Assembly (NCBI RefSeq): GCF_036711975.1
Contig: NC_091970.1
Location: 2,115,501 to 2,179,500 of the forward strand
Direction of reading: 5' to 3'
Origin: Onthophagus taurus
Taxonomy: Eukaryota > Arthropoda > Insecta > Coleoptera > Scarabaeidae
Length of the DNA: 64,000 nucleotides
Below the pieces are notes generated by a model. It searched no databases. It was not told where the DNA came from and saw only the letters and a list, made by a program, of their open reading frames with translations. The position numbers were made by a program, and so were the translations under genes. Within the stretch, counting starts at the first letter, position 1. Each line of letters begins with the position of its first letter. Below, piece by piece: positions 1 through 11,974 of the stretch.

Positions 1-959
1 AGTTATACAATAGTCAACTTCATTCACTAGATCAAGAAATATAAATGTAGCGTCTCGGTTGCTAATGACCTTGGCACATTCTCATTCGCCCATCAAAAAT
101 AAAGCTTCATTTCCTTACTTAGACTCTAGATTTCTAGATTTAGGGCGCGTTTTATATTTGGTGGTCTCGATTGTAGCGTCTTGACCATAAGCCAATATTA
201 TTTCTTCAAATCGTCAATTCCCATTACAAATTACAGCTTTTGTATATAACATCCTGCCGGTTGTGTTAAAATTAATAAGTTTTTGAGAAAAATTGTCCTT
301 GAAACTAGTTGCGCCAAATTTATTTGAATTTTACATAAACACTTTCATTAACTTGCAATGAACCTACAATTAAAAGTGGCTGAATTGTATTACAAGGCTG
401 CAATTAATTAGTTTTGATGAGAAATGCGAAATTTACCAAGGTTATTTGTCGCCGAGGTGCTTAAATTGAATGTTTTTTCAAAATTAAATTTTGTCTCTGA
501 GGATCTTATGGAGAAGAAGATGAATTATAAGATATAAAGCTCGTATTGCATAACTAGGCTATACAGCGTGTCCCGTATCTTCCGTATCAGAGAATTATAC
601 GGTTTCTCAAGTGTACTCGCCAATAGATTCGACGCGGAAAGAGAAATAAGCTATTGGTCGCTTTTAATGGGAAAACTTTGAAAGTCCCCAAAGTCGTTTG
701 TAGCCTAAATGCTATAATTGACTGTTAAAGAAAAAAGTGTAAGATAAAAAACTTGAATTGCAAGGCGGCGGCTTTTTTCAATCACTTGTTATCATCATTT
801 TAGTAAATAATTAGTAATTGTTACATAAGGAGACTGTTAAAGAATAAACCATAAGCTACAAAGTTATCACTGCAATGCCTCGGGCGTATTCTGCTTCGGC
901 TCATTCACGCAAATACATACATTCTCTGCATATGTGAGGCTTAAGATTGCTACTAGCAT
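1..959. other. Intergenic or intronic AT-rich DNA, no gene seen
   Basis: No open frame with recognisable similarity on either strand. The stretch is probably part of the long UBR3 intron that also holds the DUF4803-like gene, because the next UBR3 exon does not appear anywhere to the left of 5869. A sequence near 565 (cagcgtgtcccgtat) resembles the ends of the small elements further right, but I could not find its partner. Confidence 0.4.
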
Positions 960-1640
960 ATTTAGAGACACTCTACATATTTATAATAAAACCTGAGGTC
1001 GCTTGCGGCCGAGGCTCAATGATTAAAATGATATTAACCCAAAACTAATCGTCCCATTGCTGCGCCTCGGCTTTAATTACTATAACTTGTGATGTTATTC
1101 GATTAAGCCGAGGTCGCTCGCGGGCGAGGCTTTATAACAAATATCATATCAACCCCCAAATCTAATCATCACATTCCTGCGCCTCGACTTTAATTGCAGT
1201 GAGATGATTTTCGTAAGAAATGTATGATTTTATCCGACTAAGCCGAGGTCGTTTGCGGCTGAGATTGATTAATATTGTATAAACCTCAAACTGCATAGAA
1301 AATATATGAGGTTTTTCTATTATGCTGAGGTTGCTTGCGGCCGAGGCTCTACAATTAATATAACCTAAAAATGAACAACGTATTGTGAGGCCTTGGCTTT
1401 AATTACAACACAAAATATATAATTAAATCAAGGTTGGTTGCGGCCTCAGCTTTAATTACAGTAAAATATGTATGATTTCATCCGATTAAGCCGAATTCGC
1501 GTGCAGTTTAGATGCTACAATTAATATCCCAAAACTGTTTGTCACACAAGACCTCGGCTTAATCGGATTGATATCATAAAATAATAGTAAATGATCTGAG
1601 GCTGCTTGCAGCTGAGACACATCAATATGGTATCAATTAA
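960..1640. repeat. Degenerate GC-rich motif repeat (gccgaggtcgcttgcgg)
   Basis: A motif close to agccgaggtcgcttgcgg followed by cgaggct recurs about seven times, near 990, 1105, 1236, 1325, 1430, 1488 and 1595. Between copies runs an opposite-sense partner of the type gcctcggctttaattac, near 1063, 1180, 1390, 1445 and 1548. Spacing is irregular, roughly 60-130 bases, so this is an old, decayed satellite or a pile-up of small palindromic elements. The GC-rich cores stand out against about 30% GC surroundings. A related lone copy in the reverse sense lies near 21740-21770. Confidence 0.6.
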
Positions 1641-1975
1641 TAACGCCTCGGTTTTTCTTAATCATTTGATAAAAGTTCAATTTTCTGATCTTGGCATAGA
1701 AACAATTATTGCATAACTAGGTTATGAAGCTTTATTTATGATGAGCAAGTTAAAATCGCCAACTTTTGATTTTTAACGCTTGTTAAAAAAATGATTTTTG
1801 AGCTATATGGATAAACTTGGGGATGTGTTCCTCGTGACAAATAGGTGAAAAAATTGCAGTAAAAGTTTTTTAGTTTGCTAGATAGTAAGTAAATTTCACG
1901 GAAATCTAGAGAACTAAAAAAGTTTTAGAGTAGCTTTCAAGAATAAGTTGAAAATCACCCTGTAGTAACAGCTGT

Positions 1976-2400
1976 TATACAGGATGTCTCATAAAAAACG
2001 CCCCAACCTGATAACTCTGTTAACTTATTATATTAACTTTCTAAATAACTCTGTTATTTACATTCCGATTTTCATGATCCAGGTATCAAATGAAATGGTT
2101 TTATAAATACTATAATTCATGCTACGAATAGTTTTTTTCCAACGCCATCTTCAAGTTAATTGCTGCCTATATTTTTCTTCACGTCATTGGATAGAGTTTG
2201 GTTTTCTGAATCCATTGATACATCCATTTTAAATGTAATTTTAGCAGAAAAAAGACAGCCTGTATACAGGGTGTATCTGAATGACTGCAACAAACTTCAA
2301 GTGGGTTCAACGCCAAAAATGGCGGAAAATTTTGGTTTAATTGTTTTTTCTCAAAAACCATAAACGCTAGGAAAATGAAATTTGGGGAATATGTTTAACT
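1976..2400. repeat. Fragments of 'tacaggrtgt'-ended small elements
   Basis: Two sequences of the type tatacagg(a/g)tgt occur near 1976 and 2265, a terminus typical of insect Tc1/mariner-like or related MITEs. The stretch shows no coding potential beyond short chance frames. I cannot pair the ends with certainty. Confidence 0.3.
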
Positions 2401-2466
2401 CATAATAGGGCACGTTTTGACCCTATTTGTACTTTCAATCTACCCTTCTAAACTACTAAACGTGAC

Positions 2467-3096
2467 CACCCCCGTTCAATTTATGCCTAGATTTTTCTTA
2501 TGAAGATGATAAATACATTGGAAAAATTTCAGTTAAATAGATAAAACTGTTCTAAAACTTTTTTGTCTCTTTGATGTTCTTCGAAAATTTAATAATTTCT
2601 GAGAAAAAAAATAATTAAGCAAACACTACCTGTTAAGGGTTGTTAATCGAAAGTTGGAATGAATTTTTCATGAAAAAATCTTAGTAGGCTTTGCAATCTT
2701 TGTCAGAAATATTACTTAGTATTATTATTATTGTTTTATTTAAAATTTTGAAACGTCGAGTGAACGAGCGTAAATGCGATAGAACTTTATTTAAAAATTA
2801 ATTTGAAAAACAATAATAATAATAAGAAAAACACTGACATTTAAACGTCAAAAATATTTCTGACAAACTTTCCAAAGCCTACTAACATTTTTTCATTAAA
2901 AATTCATTCCAACTTTTGATCGACAACCCCAATGTTTAACGCTTTATTATTTTTTTTCTCAAAAATTAGTCGTTTTTGGAAAAATTTTAGAGAGACAAAA
3001 AAGTTTTAGGATACTTTCATCTACCTAGATAAAATTTTTTTAATGTATTTATCATCTGCATAAAAAAAATATTAGCAAAAATGTGAAGGGGGTGGT
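2467..3096. mobile_element. Fold-back MITE with about 250-bp inverted arms
   Basis: The left arm (about 2467-2714) and right arm (about 2853-3096) are imperfect inverted copies. Both contain ccaccccc, gatgataaatacatt, aaaacttttttgtctct, gttggaatgaattttt and taggcttt in mirrored order. The centre, near 2720-2850, is AT-rich with a short ttattattgtt/aacaataataa palindrome. No transposase frame is present, so it is a non-autonomous palindromic element. Part of the same arm recurs near 1890-1935. Family and target duplication were not determined. Confidence 0.7.
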
Positions 3097-3571
3097 TAAT
3101 ACACATTAATACACAATACATCAATATTAATTGTAATTTTAACTGAGAAAAACAATTAAAACATTTTCAGCATTGCTAAAAAAAGCTTTTCACACTTCAA
3201 AGAAAAAAAACTTCACAACCTCGATATACAACAATTATTCCCGGAATAAAATCATAGCAAATTTTACTATCATTACAAATTCCTTGTAATTCGAGTTATA
3301 CATATCAAGCAAAGTCATCTTATATTGTTACACATACATTGACTCACAGGTTCTTTAAGGCTAAATATAATTATCACCTCGCGTAACGCCGTTCATTGAT
3401 TCTAACACATTTTTTACATCATTCATCACTCGTGAGATAAATACTTTATTAAGAAATGTTAAATCAACAACAGAAACGTCACCTTAGTAACAAAAAATTC
3501 GTCAAAATTGAAAACCGTCAATTTGTTTCAGAACAAAAATTAATGGATAATTAAATTTTCCAAAAAACAAA

Positions 3572-5753
3572 ATGATTTGGATATCAACTTTATTCCCATT
3601 ACTAATTATAATTTCCTCATCAACAATTTCGGCTCAATATCGCCGAAACACTCCAGGATTAGTCCCCGTAGATAAATTCCGCATCTCCCTTTTAAAAGTA
3701 ATTCAAGACCAATGGGACATATTAAACAACAAAGAAGATGGCTCACAACCCACGGATATCGTAAAAAAATTCGTCGAATTCCGAGATAAAGGTTTCGATG
3801 ATTTCGACGAAAACGTAACAATTTCGAATGAGTTAACCATTTTGGATACAATTTCGAATTGGGGCCGTGTCCAACAAAAAATTCACAAAGTCGCCGTGAT
3901 GTACAACACTTTTAAGCGATTTCAAAAGCAACAAACGGGGAAGAACCGAATTCAATCGCCACCGGAAGTTTGGATCACTTTTACCGAAGCTATTTTACCG
4001 AGCATTTCGGATAATCTAAAACAAATTTATGAAGAGATACAAGAAATTAATTTATTTAATAAAATAAAGGTGTTAAAAAACAATTTTTTTTTTAATTATT
4101 ATTTTTTTGATTTATTTTTAGGAGCTAGATTCAACCTCGATATGTTTAACACAACAATCACCACATCAACACCTTTACAATTTATACAACACAATCTCTT
4201 TAACGGAAATAAAAGGATTCGCGATGATTCAATTTTCGTACATTTTATTAAAAATGTATGGGAAAGGAAATTATACAACCGAGTCGCAATTAGAACGCGA
4301 ACAATTCATCGAAAGGGGATTAAACACCGCGGCTAAAATGGATGAGGTCATGGCGAGAACTTCGCGAGATTTATGGAGATGCGACCCGGAAATCCAAGAA
4401 GAAGGTAAAACGTATTTGGAAATAACGCAATTATTGCAAGGGTATATACAAAATGAGGTTGATTTGAACCCGGATGGAACTTGTTGGGAGAATTGCGCCG
4501 CTTATGAGTACACGAAAAGCCATTCGTGTTATAAGAATTTGTATTGTAGGCAACAAAGGAGGTGTCAAGGGAAAATTTTGAATTGTAAATTTATTAAATC
4601 TGATATGCAAGTTTGCCCAAGTGTAAGTTGTTAAAAAAATTGATTAAAAAAATGATTATTTTATTTTAATAAAATAGAATAACACCTTAAAAAGGCGATA
4701 CGATTACATCGAATACGAAAACGGCCAAGTTTATGGACATAAAGGATCTTGCCCAAAAGGCCGAGTTGAAGTGGAGAGTTGGTGGAGATGGCTATTTTGG
4801 CACTGCTCTTATTGCATGTGTCTTTGCGATGAAGAAGGAATCTTTTCCGATCGATATTTCAGCATGAAATCGGTTTTATCCGACGTTCTCAACAATAAGT
4901 GAGTTGAATCAAAAAAATTTAACCCAAATTTAAAAATTTTTGCTTAAGAATCATCACCGGGGTTAAATTCGCCAAATCAAATCGGATAATCCACCTCCAA
5001 ATTGAACAAGGAGAACTCCTACAAAACGGGGTTGTTAATAAAACGACGATCGAATGGGTTCCTATTGATAGTTTTCGATTAAATGATAGAAACGTTTTAA
5101 AAGACCAAACTTATTTCACTTTATCCCGAGATAATCGCGCCATCGATTTAGATGTGCACGCGGGAGTTGAGGGTTACGTCCTAACGGGTGAGTAAAACGT
5201 TAATTTATTGATATAAAATTAATTTAAATAAAAAATAGGGGTGAGACTCCAAAAAATTGGGTCCCACCTCAACCTCCAAATTTATGTAACCCCCTACGAC
5301 TTCGCAACGGGGAAATTAAAACCTGCTTTAAGCGAATGGTTGGATAACACAAACACCGAGTTCTCAATGATTTCGAAAAGGTAATAAACAAATTAATTTT
5401 ATTTAAATCATTTAGTATAATTAATCTTTTTTGGTTTTAGGAAAAAAATTGAAATAAAAGATCGCGATGTTCCAACACGCTCAAATCTTCCAAGCAAAAT
5501 CAAATCAACCCACAACGAATTTTTGGAATTCACCCACACCAGCTTCGAAAAAGACGCGGCGCAAACAACCGTCCCATTCTTAGACAGCCAACCGGTTAGT
5601 TCCGGTTTGAGTCCGAATTCCGGGGCGGGAATTTATTACAAAACTTCAAGCGATCAAAACGGGGGGTACATCGGGTTAAAACTAGTCACGTTCGATTATA
5701 GTAAACACCTCCTTAAAAAAGTTGATTTGGAGGAGGAACCCGAGGCGAATTAA
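3572..5753 (+). CDS. Secreted cysteine-rich protein, DUF4803-like
   Basis: Six exons with closing phases: 3572-4069, 4122-4622, 4678-4898, 4949-5187, 5239-5380 and 5441-5753, all GT-AG with introns of 50-60 bases. They encode about 637 residues. The first roughly 22 residues form a signal peptide (hydrophobic stretch ending SAQ). An extended helical N-terminal half with few cysteines is followed by a cysteine-rich block (CWENC, CYKNLYC, CQGK, CKF, CPS) and, in exon 3, a tryptophan/cysteine cluster (WWRWLFWHCSYCMCLC). The C-terminal half looks beta-rich. This architecture matches the insect-specific DUF4803 family as I know it; no biochemical function is known to me. The gene lies entirely inside an intron of the opposite-strand UBR3 gene. 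A polyadenylation hexamer aataaa lies near 5833. The family name is an inference; that it is a real secreted protein gene is well supported. Confidence 0.78.
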
Positions 5754-5868
5754 ATTTAGAACAAATTATTTAATCTTTTTTTTATTTTAGATCAAATTTT
5801 GATCAATTTTATGTATATTTTAATGATTGTCTAATAAATGTAATTAAAAATTAATGTGAATTACTTAC

Positions 5869-8800
5869 TTGAACGCGAAGCGGGTGCATCATCAACATAT
5901 GGATCACGTCGGATGATGGTAAAACTTCGTTTAACGACACTCCTTGTTTTGCAACTGCTTGGCATAAAAAGACGGCGAAGTATCGGTGAAGCGGTAAATG
6001 AAACGACATTTGTAAACTGTCCTCCTAAATAAAAAATGAATTAAATTAATTAGTTGAGTTAATTAATAAAATTACAATAAAGTTTCGATATAACGTAAAA
6101 AAATTTTTTAGTTATAAAGGTGCTTTTTTTTTAACATAAATCGACAGAAAATCAAAAATCCTTTAAAATGAACCCAAACTCGACTTATTTATCTCCAATC
6201 GTTATCGAGATATCTTAATTTTTATCAAAACAAAAAAAAAATGGCGATTATTTGACATTTGACAGTTTCTAACCTAACTTTTTTATTTTTGAACCCAAAT
6301 ATATCATGTTTGGTATCAAATGAAACTGAACGCTAGAACTAGAAACATTCGGGTTTAGTCGGCATAAGAGACGTATGGCTAAATTATCAAGCTATCAATT
6401 CAGAAAAAATTTTTAGTTATAAAGTTGTTCTTTTTTTAACATAAATGGATAGAAAATTTAAAATCCTTTAAAATGAACCTAAACTCGACCTATTTATCTC
6501 CAACCGTTATCGAGATATCTTAATTTTTAGCAAAAAAAATTGCGATTATTTGACATTTGACAGTTTCTAACCTAACTTTTTAATTTTTGAACCTAAATAT
6601 ATCATGTTTGGTATCAAATGAAAGCATTTTTGATTCATATTATGATCATTTCAATATTTATCAAAAAATCGTTATATTTAATTTTGACATTTGACAGTTT
6701 TTAACCTAACTTTTTTATTTTTGAACCCAAATATATCATGTTTATTATCAAAGGAAAGCATTTTTGATTCATATTACGATCATTTCAATATTTATCCAAA
6801 AATCGTTATATTTAATTTTGACATTTGACAGTTTTTAACCTAACTTTTTTATTATTGAACCCAAATATATCATGTTTGGTATCAAATGAAACTAAACGCT
6901 AGAACTAGAAACATTCGGGTTTAGTCGGCTTAAGAGACGTATGGCTAAATTATCAAGCTATCAATTCACAACAAATTTTTAGTTATAAAAGTTGTTCTTT
7001 TTTTAACATAAATGGACAGAAAATTAAAAATCCTTTAAAATGAACCCAAACTCGACCTATTTATCTCCAACCGTTATCGAGATATCTTAATTTTTAGCAA
7101 AAAAAATTGCGAATATTTGACATTTGACAGTTTCTAACCTAACTTTTTAATTTTTGAACCTAAATATATCATGTTTATTATCAAATGAAAGCATTTTTTG
7201 ATTCATATTACGATCATTTCAATATTTATCCAAAAATCGTTATATTTAATTTTGACATTTGACAGTTTCTAACCTAACTTTTTTATTTTTGAACCCAAGT
7301 ATATCATGTTTATTATCAAATGAAAGCATTTTTGATTCATATTACGATCATTTCAATATTTATCCAAAAATCGTTATATTTAATTTTGACATTTGACAGT
7401 TTCTAACCTAACTTTTTTATTTTTGAACCCAAGTATATCATGTTTATTATCAAATGAAAGCATTTTTGATTCATATTACGATCATTTCAATATTTATCCA
7501 AAAATCGTTATATTTAATTTTGACAGTTTTTAACCTAACTTTTTTATTTTTGAACACAAATATATCATGTTTGGTACCAAATGAAAGCATTTTTGATTCT
7601 TATTACGATCATTTCAATATTTATCCAAAAATCGTTATATTTAATTTTGACATTTGACAGTTTTTAACCTAACTTTTTTTATTTTTGAACCCAAATATGT
7701 CATGTTTGGTACCAAATGAAAGCATTTTTGATTCTTATTACGATCATTTCAATATTTATCAAAAAATCGTTATATTTAATTTTGACATTTGACAGTTTTT
7801 AACCTACCTTTTTTATTTTTGAACCTAAATATATCATGTTTGGTATCAAATGAAAGCATTTTTGATTCTTATTAGGATCATTTCAATATTTATCCAAAAA
7901 TCGTTATATTTAATTTTGACATTTGACAGTTTTTAACCCAACTTTTTTATTTTTAAACCCAAATATATCATGTTTGATATTAAATGAACGCATTTTTGAT
8001 TCGTATTGCAATCATTTCAATATTTATCAAAAAATCGTATTTAATTTTGACATTTAACAGTTTATAACCTAACTTTTTTATTTTTTAACGCAAATATATC
8101 ATGTTTGGTATCAAATGAAAGCATTTTTGATACTATGGCTTCTATGTAGTCCATTTATAATAAAGAAATCTTTACTTCGTTTTAAATACTAGAACCTCCA
8201 GAAACATTCAAGCTTAGTTTTTCCCCATATTAATCTGTTATATCAAAGTTTTACAGTAATTAATGAACTAAATTAATAATAAAATAAATCAAAAATTCTT
8301 ACAATATTAGAAGTTGTAAAATTGATCGCTTCAAACCACTCCAAAATTGAATTCAAACACACAGTCAATAATTTTCGTGATAAATGTGCGGTTGTGGAAT
8401 CGGTGAGGTGCGAGACGAGGGCCCACATCGGATAAGCGGCCGCTTCTAGCTCCGCGCTAAACGCGGCGTAATAACTGTTGGGTTCGAATTCGATGTGTTG
8501 GTGGACTTCGCGGTGGTTCACGTTCATCCCTTGGAACATCGACAAGAAGGCGAACCACATCTCGACGAGGGCGTCGTCCGCTAAAAACTTCAAAGCGACC
8601 GGGCGGTGCGATAAGACGTTGTTTAAGTCGGAAACGAGCGGCCAATAACAATGTTCTTTCATTAATTTTCGACTGCAATCTACTACGTAATGAAAATTTT
8701 TGTCTGGATCTAAAAAAATAAAGAAAGAAATGTGAGTTATTATAAGTTTGATTAGTTTAAATAAGTTAACATATTTTATATAAGCATCTGCCAACAGTAT

Positions 8801-11470
8801 CTAGCTCTTTCTTAGCAGAATCTAGTCATTTAACAGAATTATGTGGTCATATCTCAGCAGTATTCAGTCTTTTGCCATTAACAGAGTAGTATTTATCCTT
8901 CTTTAAGCAGAATCTAAACTTCTACAACCAAGATAGTCATCTACAAACAATATGAAATAATAATTTAGGCTCAAAAAAGCAAAATTTATATTACAGATTT
9001 CTGTTTTAAGTCAATAATGACAGATGTCAAATTGAACGGAAGTGAGATGAAAATTAACAGTAAAATTTCCACTTATCTGATAAATAACTTTTAGGTTATG
9101 TTGTAACTCAATTCGATTGGATTGGAAGGTCCCTCTTAGGAATGGAAAATGGGCAGGAATCCGGAAAGCTACTTCTTTTCTTTTTTAGGTTATATAAAAT
9201 CTTGATTCGGCGTTAAATTATCGGAGAAACAATTTAAGGTTCGGAAATTATTTTGACTTTTTTAGGTTAGATTTTTTATCAAAATCCAACCGTACTCTCC
9301 CTCTGACTAAATTGAACTGTCTTCGTTCAACTTTTTCCTCTTCTTATATACCCTTTTCCCCCTCCCTAAAAATTTTTCTTCGTCCTATTTTTAACCCTCG
9401 CTTCCGATTGGCTGACGGGTTTCGCGCCATTTCTTCCCTTAAAATAATTTCAAATCTTTCTAAACCCCGACAACGCCATCTAGGGGATTTTTGTCGAACT
9501 ACTCAAAATTCCAAAACTTATTTTATTCATATCTTTTTTAATTCTTTACCAATCTCGATGAAACTTCGTATTTGATGCATATATTCTTGTATTTCAGCCG
9601 TCCATTGGATGTTTCAAGATTCTCCAAGCACAAATGAAGTTTGAATTTTACAAATTGAAATCTAATTTTTAAGGTTAAAATCGTTCAAAAATCTGTTTGA
9701 ATCTAATAAATTAGGTGTAGCTGATACTGATTTTCACGTTTTGGATGGTTTAGAAAGGATATTAATAGTTTTAAAGAAATCATGAGCAAATAAAAATTAA
9801 CTGTCAAATGAATTGAGGTTATGTTTCTTTCTCAGGTAAAACCTGTCTTGGTCATTAAAAATTAATATTTTTATACTCACCATGTAAAACATTTTGTATA
9901 AGTATCTTCCCAAGCATGTACTTTAAACTAACCACCATGATATGAAGTAGATTTAATTGTTCGGTCATCCTCAACGCGAGACTTTCATTCGAAAATAATT
10001 GCACACTAACATGAACAACACGATTACTCAAAGTATCGACGTCGTTTGAGTTCTCAAGCATCATCGAAATTCGATTATAATGGATAACAAAAGCTTTGGT
10101 TAAAGCCTCTTTATAATCAGCGTCCGGTAAAATGTTCAACAACAAACACACCACTTTCTGTGGAAATTCGAACTTAACAGTCCAAAAAACGAGCTCCTCT
10201 AAAAACGTTTTGTGCAACACTTCCGGAAACGAGGGGCTCCCCCTTTCATCTGATCCTTCAGGAACGGGTAAAGTTCTCAACGCGTCTTCGTAAATTCGTT
10301 TAGATTCCGCCATATATTGTCCGTACTCGCTATCCGGGTTCTCCCCAACTTCATTTAACACCCTATACATTTGGGGATTAGTCAAAGCTTGGGTCATAAC
10401 CCTTCGCATCAAATCCCCCATATTCGTAAAATCGATCAACATCGTTATAAATCGATCCGCGTCTTGAATGGGGCTCCGCGTCTCCGCCGGCGCGTTACTC
10501 GTTTCTCTTAAATGTTGAATTAATCTTAAAATAATCCGAGGCATCATCGCCTCAGCGACGCACATTAATTCCCGCGGGGCATTCCCTTTACTCGCCGTTT
10601 TATTGGGGCCGTGTCGATCGCAAAATCCCGTCTCTTTCATCACCGAAATATCACCGCAATCGCAAGCGCCACCGGCTTGACTCAGAAACATGTTGAAATC
10701 GTGACGTTGATGATTACCCTTTTTGAAACACTCTGTACAAAGTGACATACAGGGTGATATTCCGCACGTACGGCAACGGTATGCTACAAAATTCGGCGTC
10801 CAAACTAATCCGCACGTTGTTGGATTATCATAAGTACGAACTATACAAAAAAATAAAAATATTTTAGTAATTTAAAAAAAAAATTTTTTTTTGAGGTTAT
10901 GTTTATCTTGATTTGATTTGAATTTAACCTCAAATTTAATTATTTAATTTTAACCATAAAATTTTATTGTTATTACGAAATTTTTTAATAATATGTATTT
11001 ATTATAATAAATTAATAATATTTTAATCATTTATTAATAAAAAATCATAACTTGACAATTCTATAAATGAACGTACCCTCATTTGACAGGTATGAGGAAG
11101 TAAAAACACGAGTTAATTCGGTTGATGATACAATATCACCTGTCAAATTCCGAATTAACGTAATTAAACATAAAAATACGCTTAAAATGATATAAAAGAT
11201 TTTTTTAAATAAATTTTTTTACTTACCTGTCGTTGAAAATTCATCGGGGGTTCTTCCGCCTGCCATCAACCACTTACACCAGTCGATCGTGTCCCATTCG
11301 TCGATCGCCTTCGCCGGATTTAATAAGTTATCGAGCACCTCGTTCAGGTGTTTGGGGCTCGTGGCACCCGAACAATCGGCGTGCACATAAGCGGCCGTCG
11401 CTCGTTTACCTTTCGCCATAAGCACCTTCGCCTCAAAAGAGGAACTCGAAGGGCCACCACCGCCGAACAT
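5869..11470 (-). CDS. Ubr3: E3 ubiquitin ligase UBR3, N-terminal part (partial)
   Basis: Four coding exons on the minus strand: 11470-11227, 10840-9881, 8709-8303 and 6024-5869, all in phase, giving about 589 residues of a protein that is near 1900-2100 in animals. The start chosen is the ATG at 11470 (MFGGGG); the frame runs further upstream without an ATG. Exon 1 ends with KWLMAGGRTPDEF, and exon 2 opens with the UBR box (CGLVW, YRCRTCG, SLCTEC, GNHQRHDFNMF, GGACDCGD, GFCDRHG), whose zinc ligands are intact. Wording and order match UBR3 rather than UBR1/2. Exon 4 encodes HLPLHRYFAVFL, also UBR3-typical. Family knowledge: a cytosolic RING-type E3 of the UBR group. The remaining exons, including the RING, must lie beyond position 1. 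The last intron exceeds 5.8 kb and contains the DUF4803-like gene. Confidence 0.93.
6110..8125. repeat. Intronic 134-bp tandem repeat with alternating longer units
   Basis: Fills most of the UBR3 intron between 6025 and 8302. The landmark atatcatgttt occurs near 6301, 6599, 6733, 6867, 7166, 7301, 7435, 7562, 7697 (variant), 7831, 7965 and 8096. The basic spacing is 134 bases, but two intervals are about 298 because an extra block of about 165 bases is inserted. The extra block contains agaactagaaacattcggg and gacgtatggctaaa, a motif that recurs as a hairpin element elsewhere in the window. The two long units are nearly identical, so the array grew by duplicating a multi-unit block. It has no coding capacity. 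Confidence 0.9.
8790..8950. repeat. Degenerate short-period repeat (cagtatctag... type)
   Basis: A loose series of words such as caacagtatctag, cagaatctag, cagtattcagtctttt and cagaatctaaacttct at roughly 20-30 base spacing, within the UBR3 intron 8710-9880. The same vocabulary reappears at 16640-17130 and, reverse complemented, in the 165-bp satellite at 15.4-16.6 kb. The rest of this intron (8950-9880) shows nothing I can interpret. Confidence 0.4.
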
Positions 11471-11974
11471 GTCGATGATAAAACACTTCTTCACGTCTCG
11501 AACCCGATCCTCTTGTCACTTCACGACGCGCCTCTTGTCGATCGTCGTCCCTGTCATCAGTTCAAACGTGACGATTCCGCTTTTACAACTTAATTTTTTC
11601 TTATCGTAACACAATACAACGTAGGGAGGGGGGCCCTCCTCGGCGACGTCTTCTTCACCGACCGAAATTAACTTCTTCGACGACTCTTTTCACCTCTACC
11701 CACCGACGACGACTGGCGATCACAACGCGAACGCACTAGAGGGCGTTTCGATTGTGTCAAGTTCATCTCTGTATCGAGTGAAGTTAGTTGTTTATAGGAT
11801 AAAGATTTAATTGAAAGTAATAAATAAAATTAGATTACTTTTATTTCATTGTAATTCCTAAAAATAAATCATTTAATTTCAAAAATCAATAATTAAAAAT
11901 TAAATTTTATAAAATGTCAAAATATCGATAAAATAGATTCCTTTTTTTTTAATGAATTTCAAATAATTAAAATT
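11471..11974. promoter_or_regulatory. Probable UBR3 promoter/5' UTR and intergenic spacer
   Basis: The interval 11471-11740 is markedly richer in G+C and CpG than its surroundings (for example gacgattccgctttt, gaggggggccctcc, ggcgatcacaacgcg), as expected for the 5' end of a broadly expressed insect gene transcribed leftward. From 11750 to 11974 the sequence is AT-rich spacer containing the 3' flank of the sulfotransferase. No specific core promoter element was identified with confidence. Confidence 0.45.

Noticed and set aside
7454-7657. 67-codon frame within the 134-bp array
   Set aside because: It repeats because the DNA repeats (the peptide reads the same words twice) and is an accident of unit length.
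8457-8678. Arginine-rich 73-codon frame on the minus strand
   Set aside because: It overlaps UBR3 exon 3 in another frame; the UBR3 frame has conserved family sequence and correct splice phases.
11233-11593. Plus-strand frames over the UBR3 first exon
   Set aside because: They are antisense to a conserved UBR3 exon in a GC-rich 5' region, where stop codons are rare by composition.
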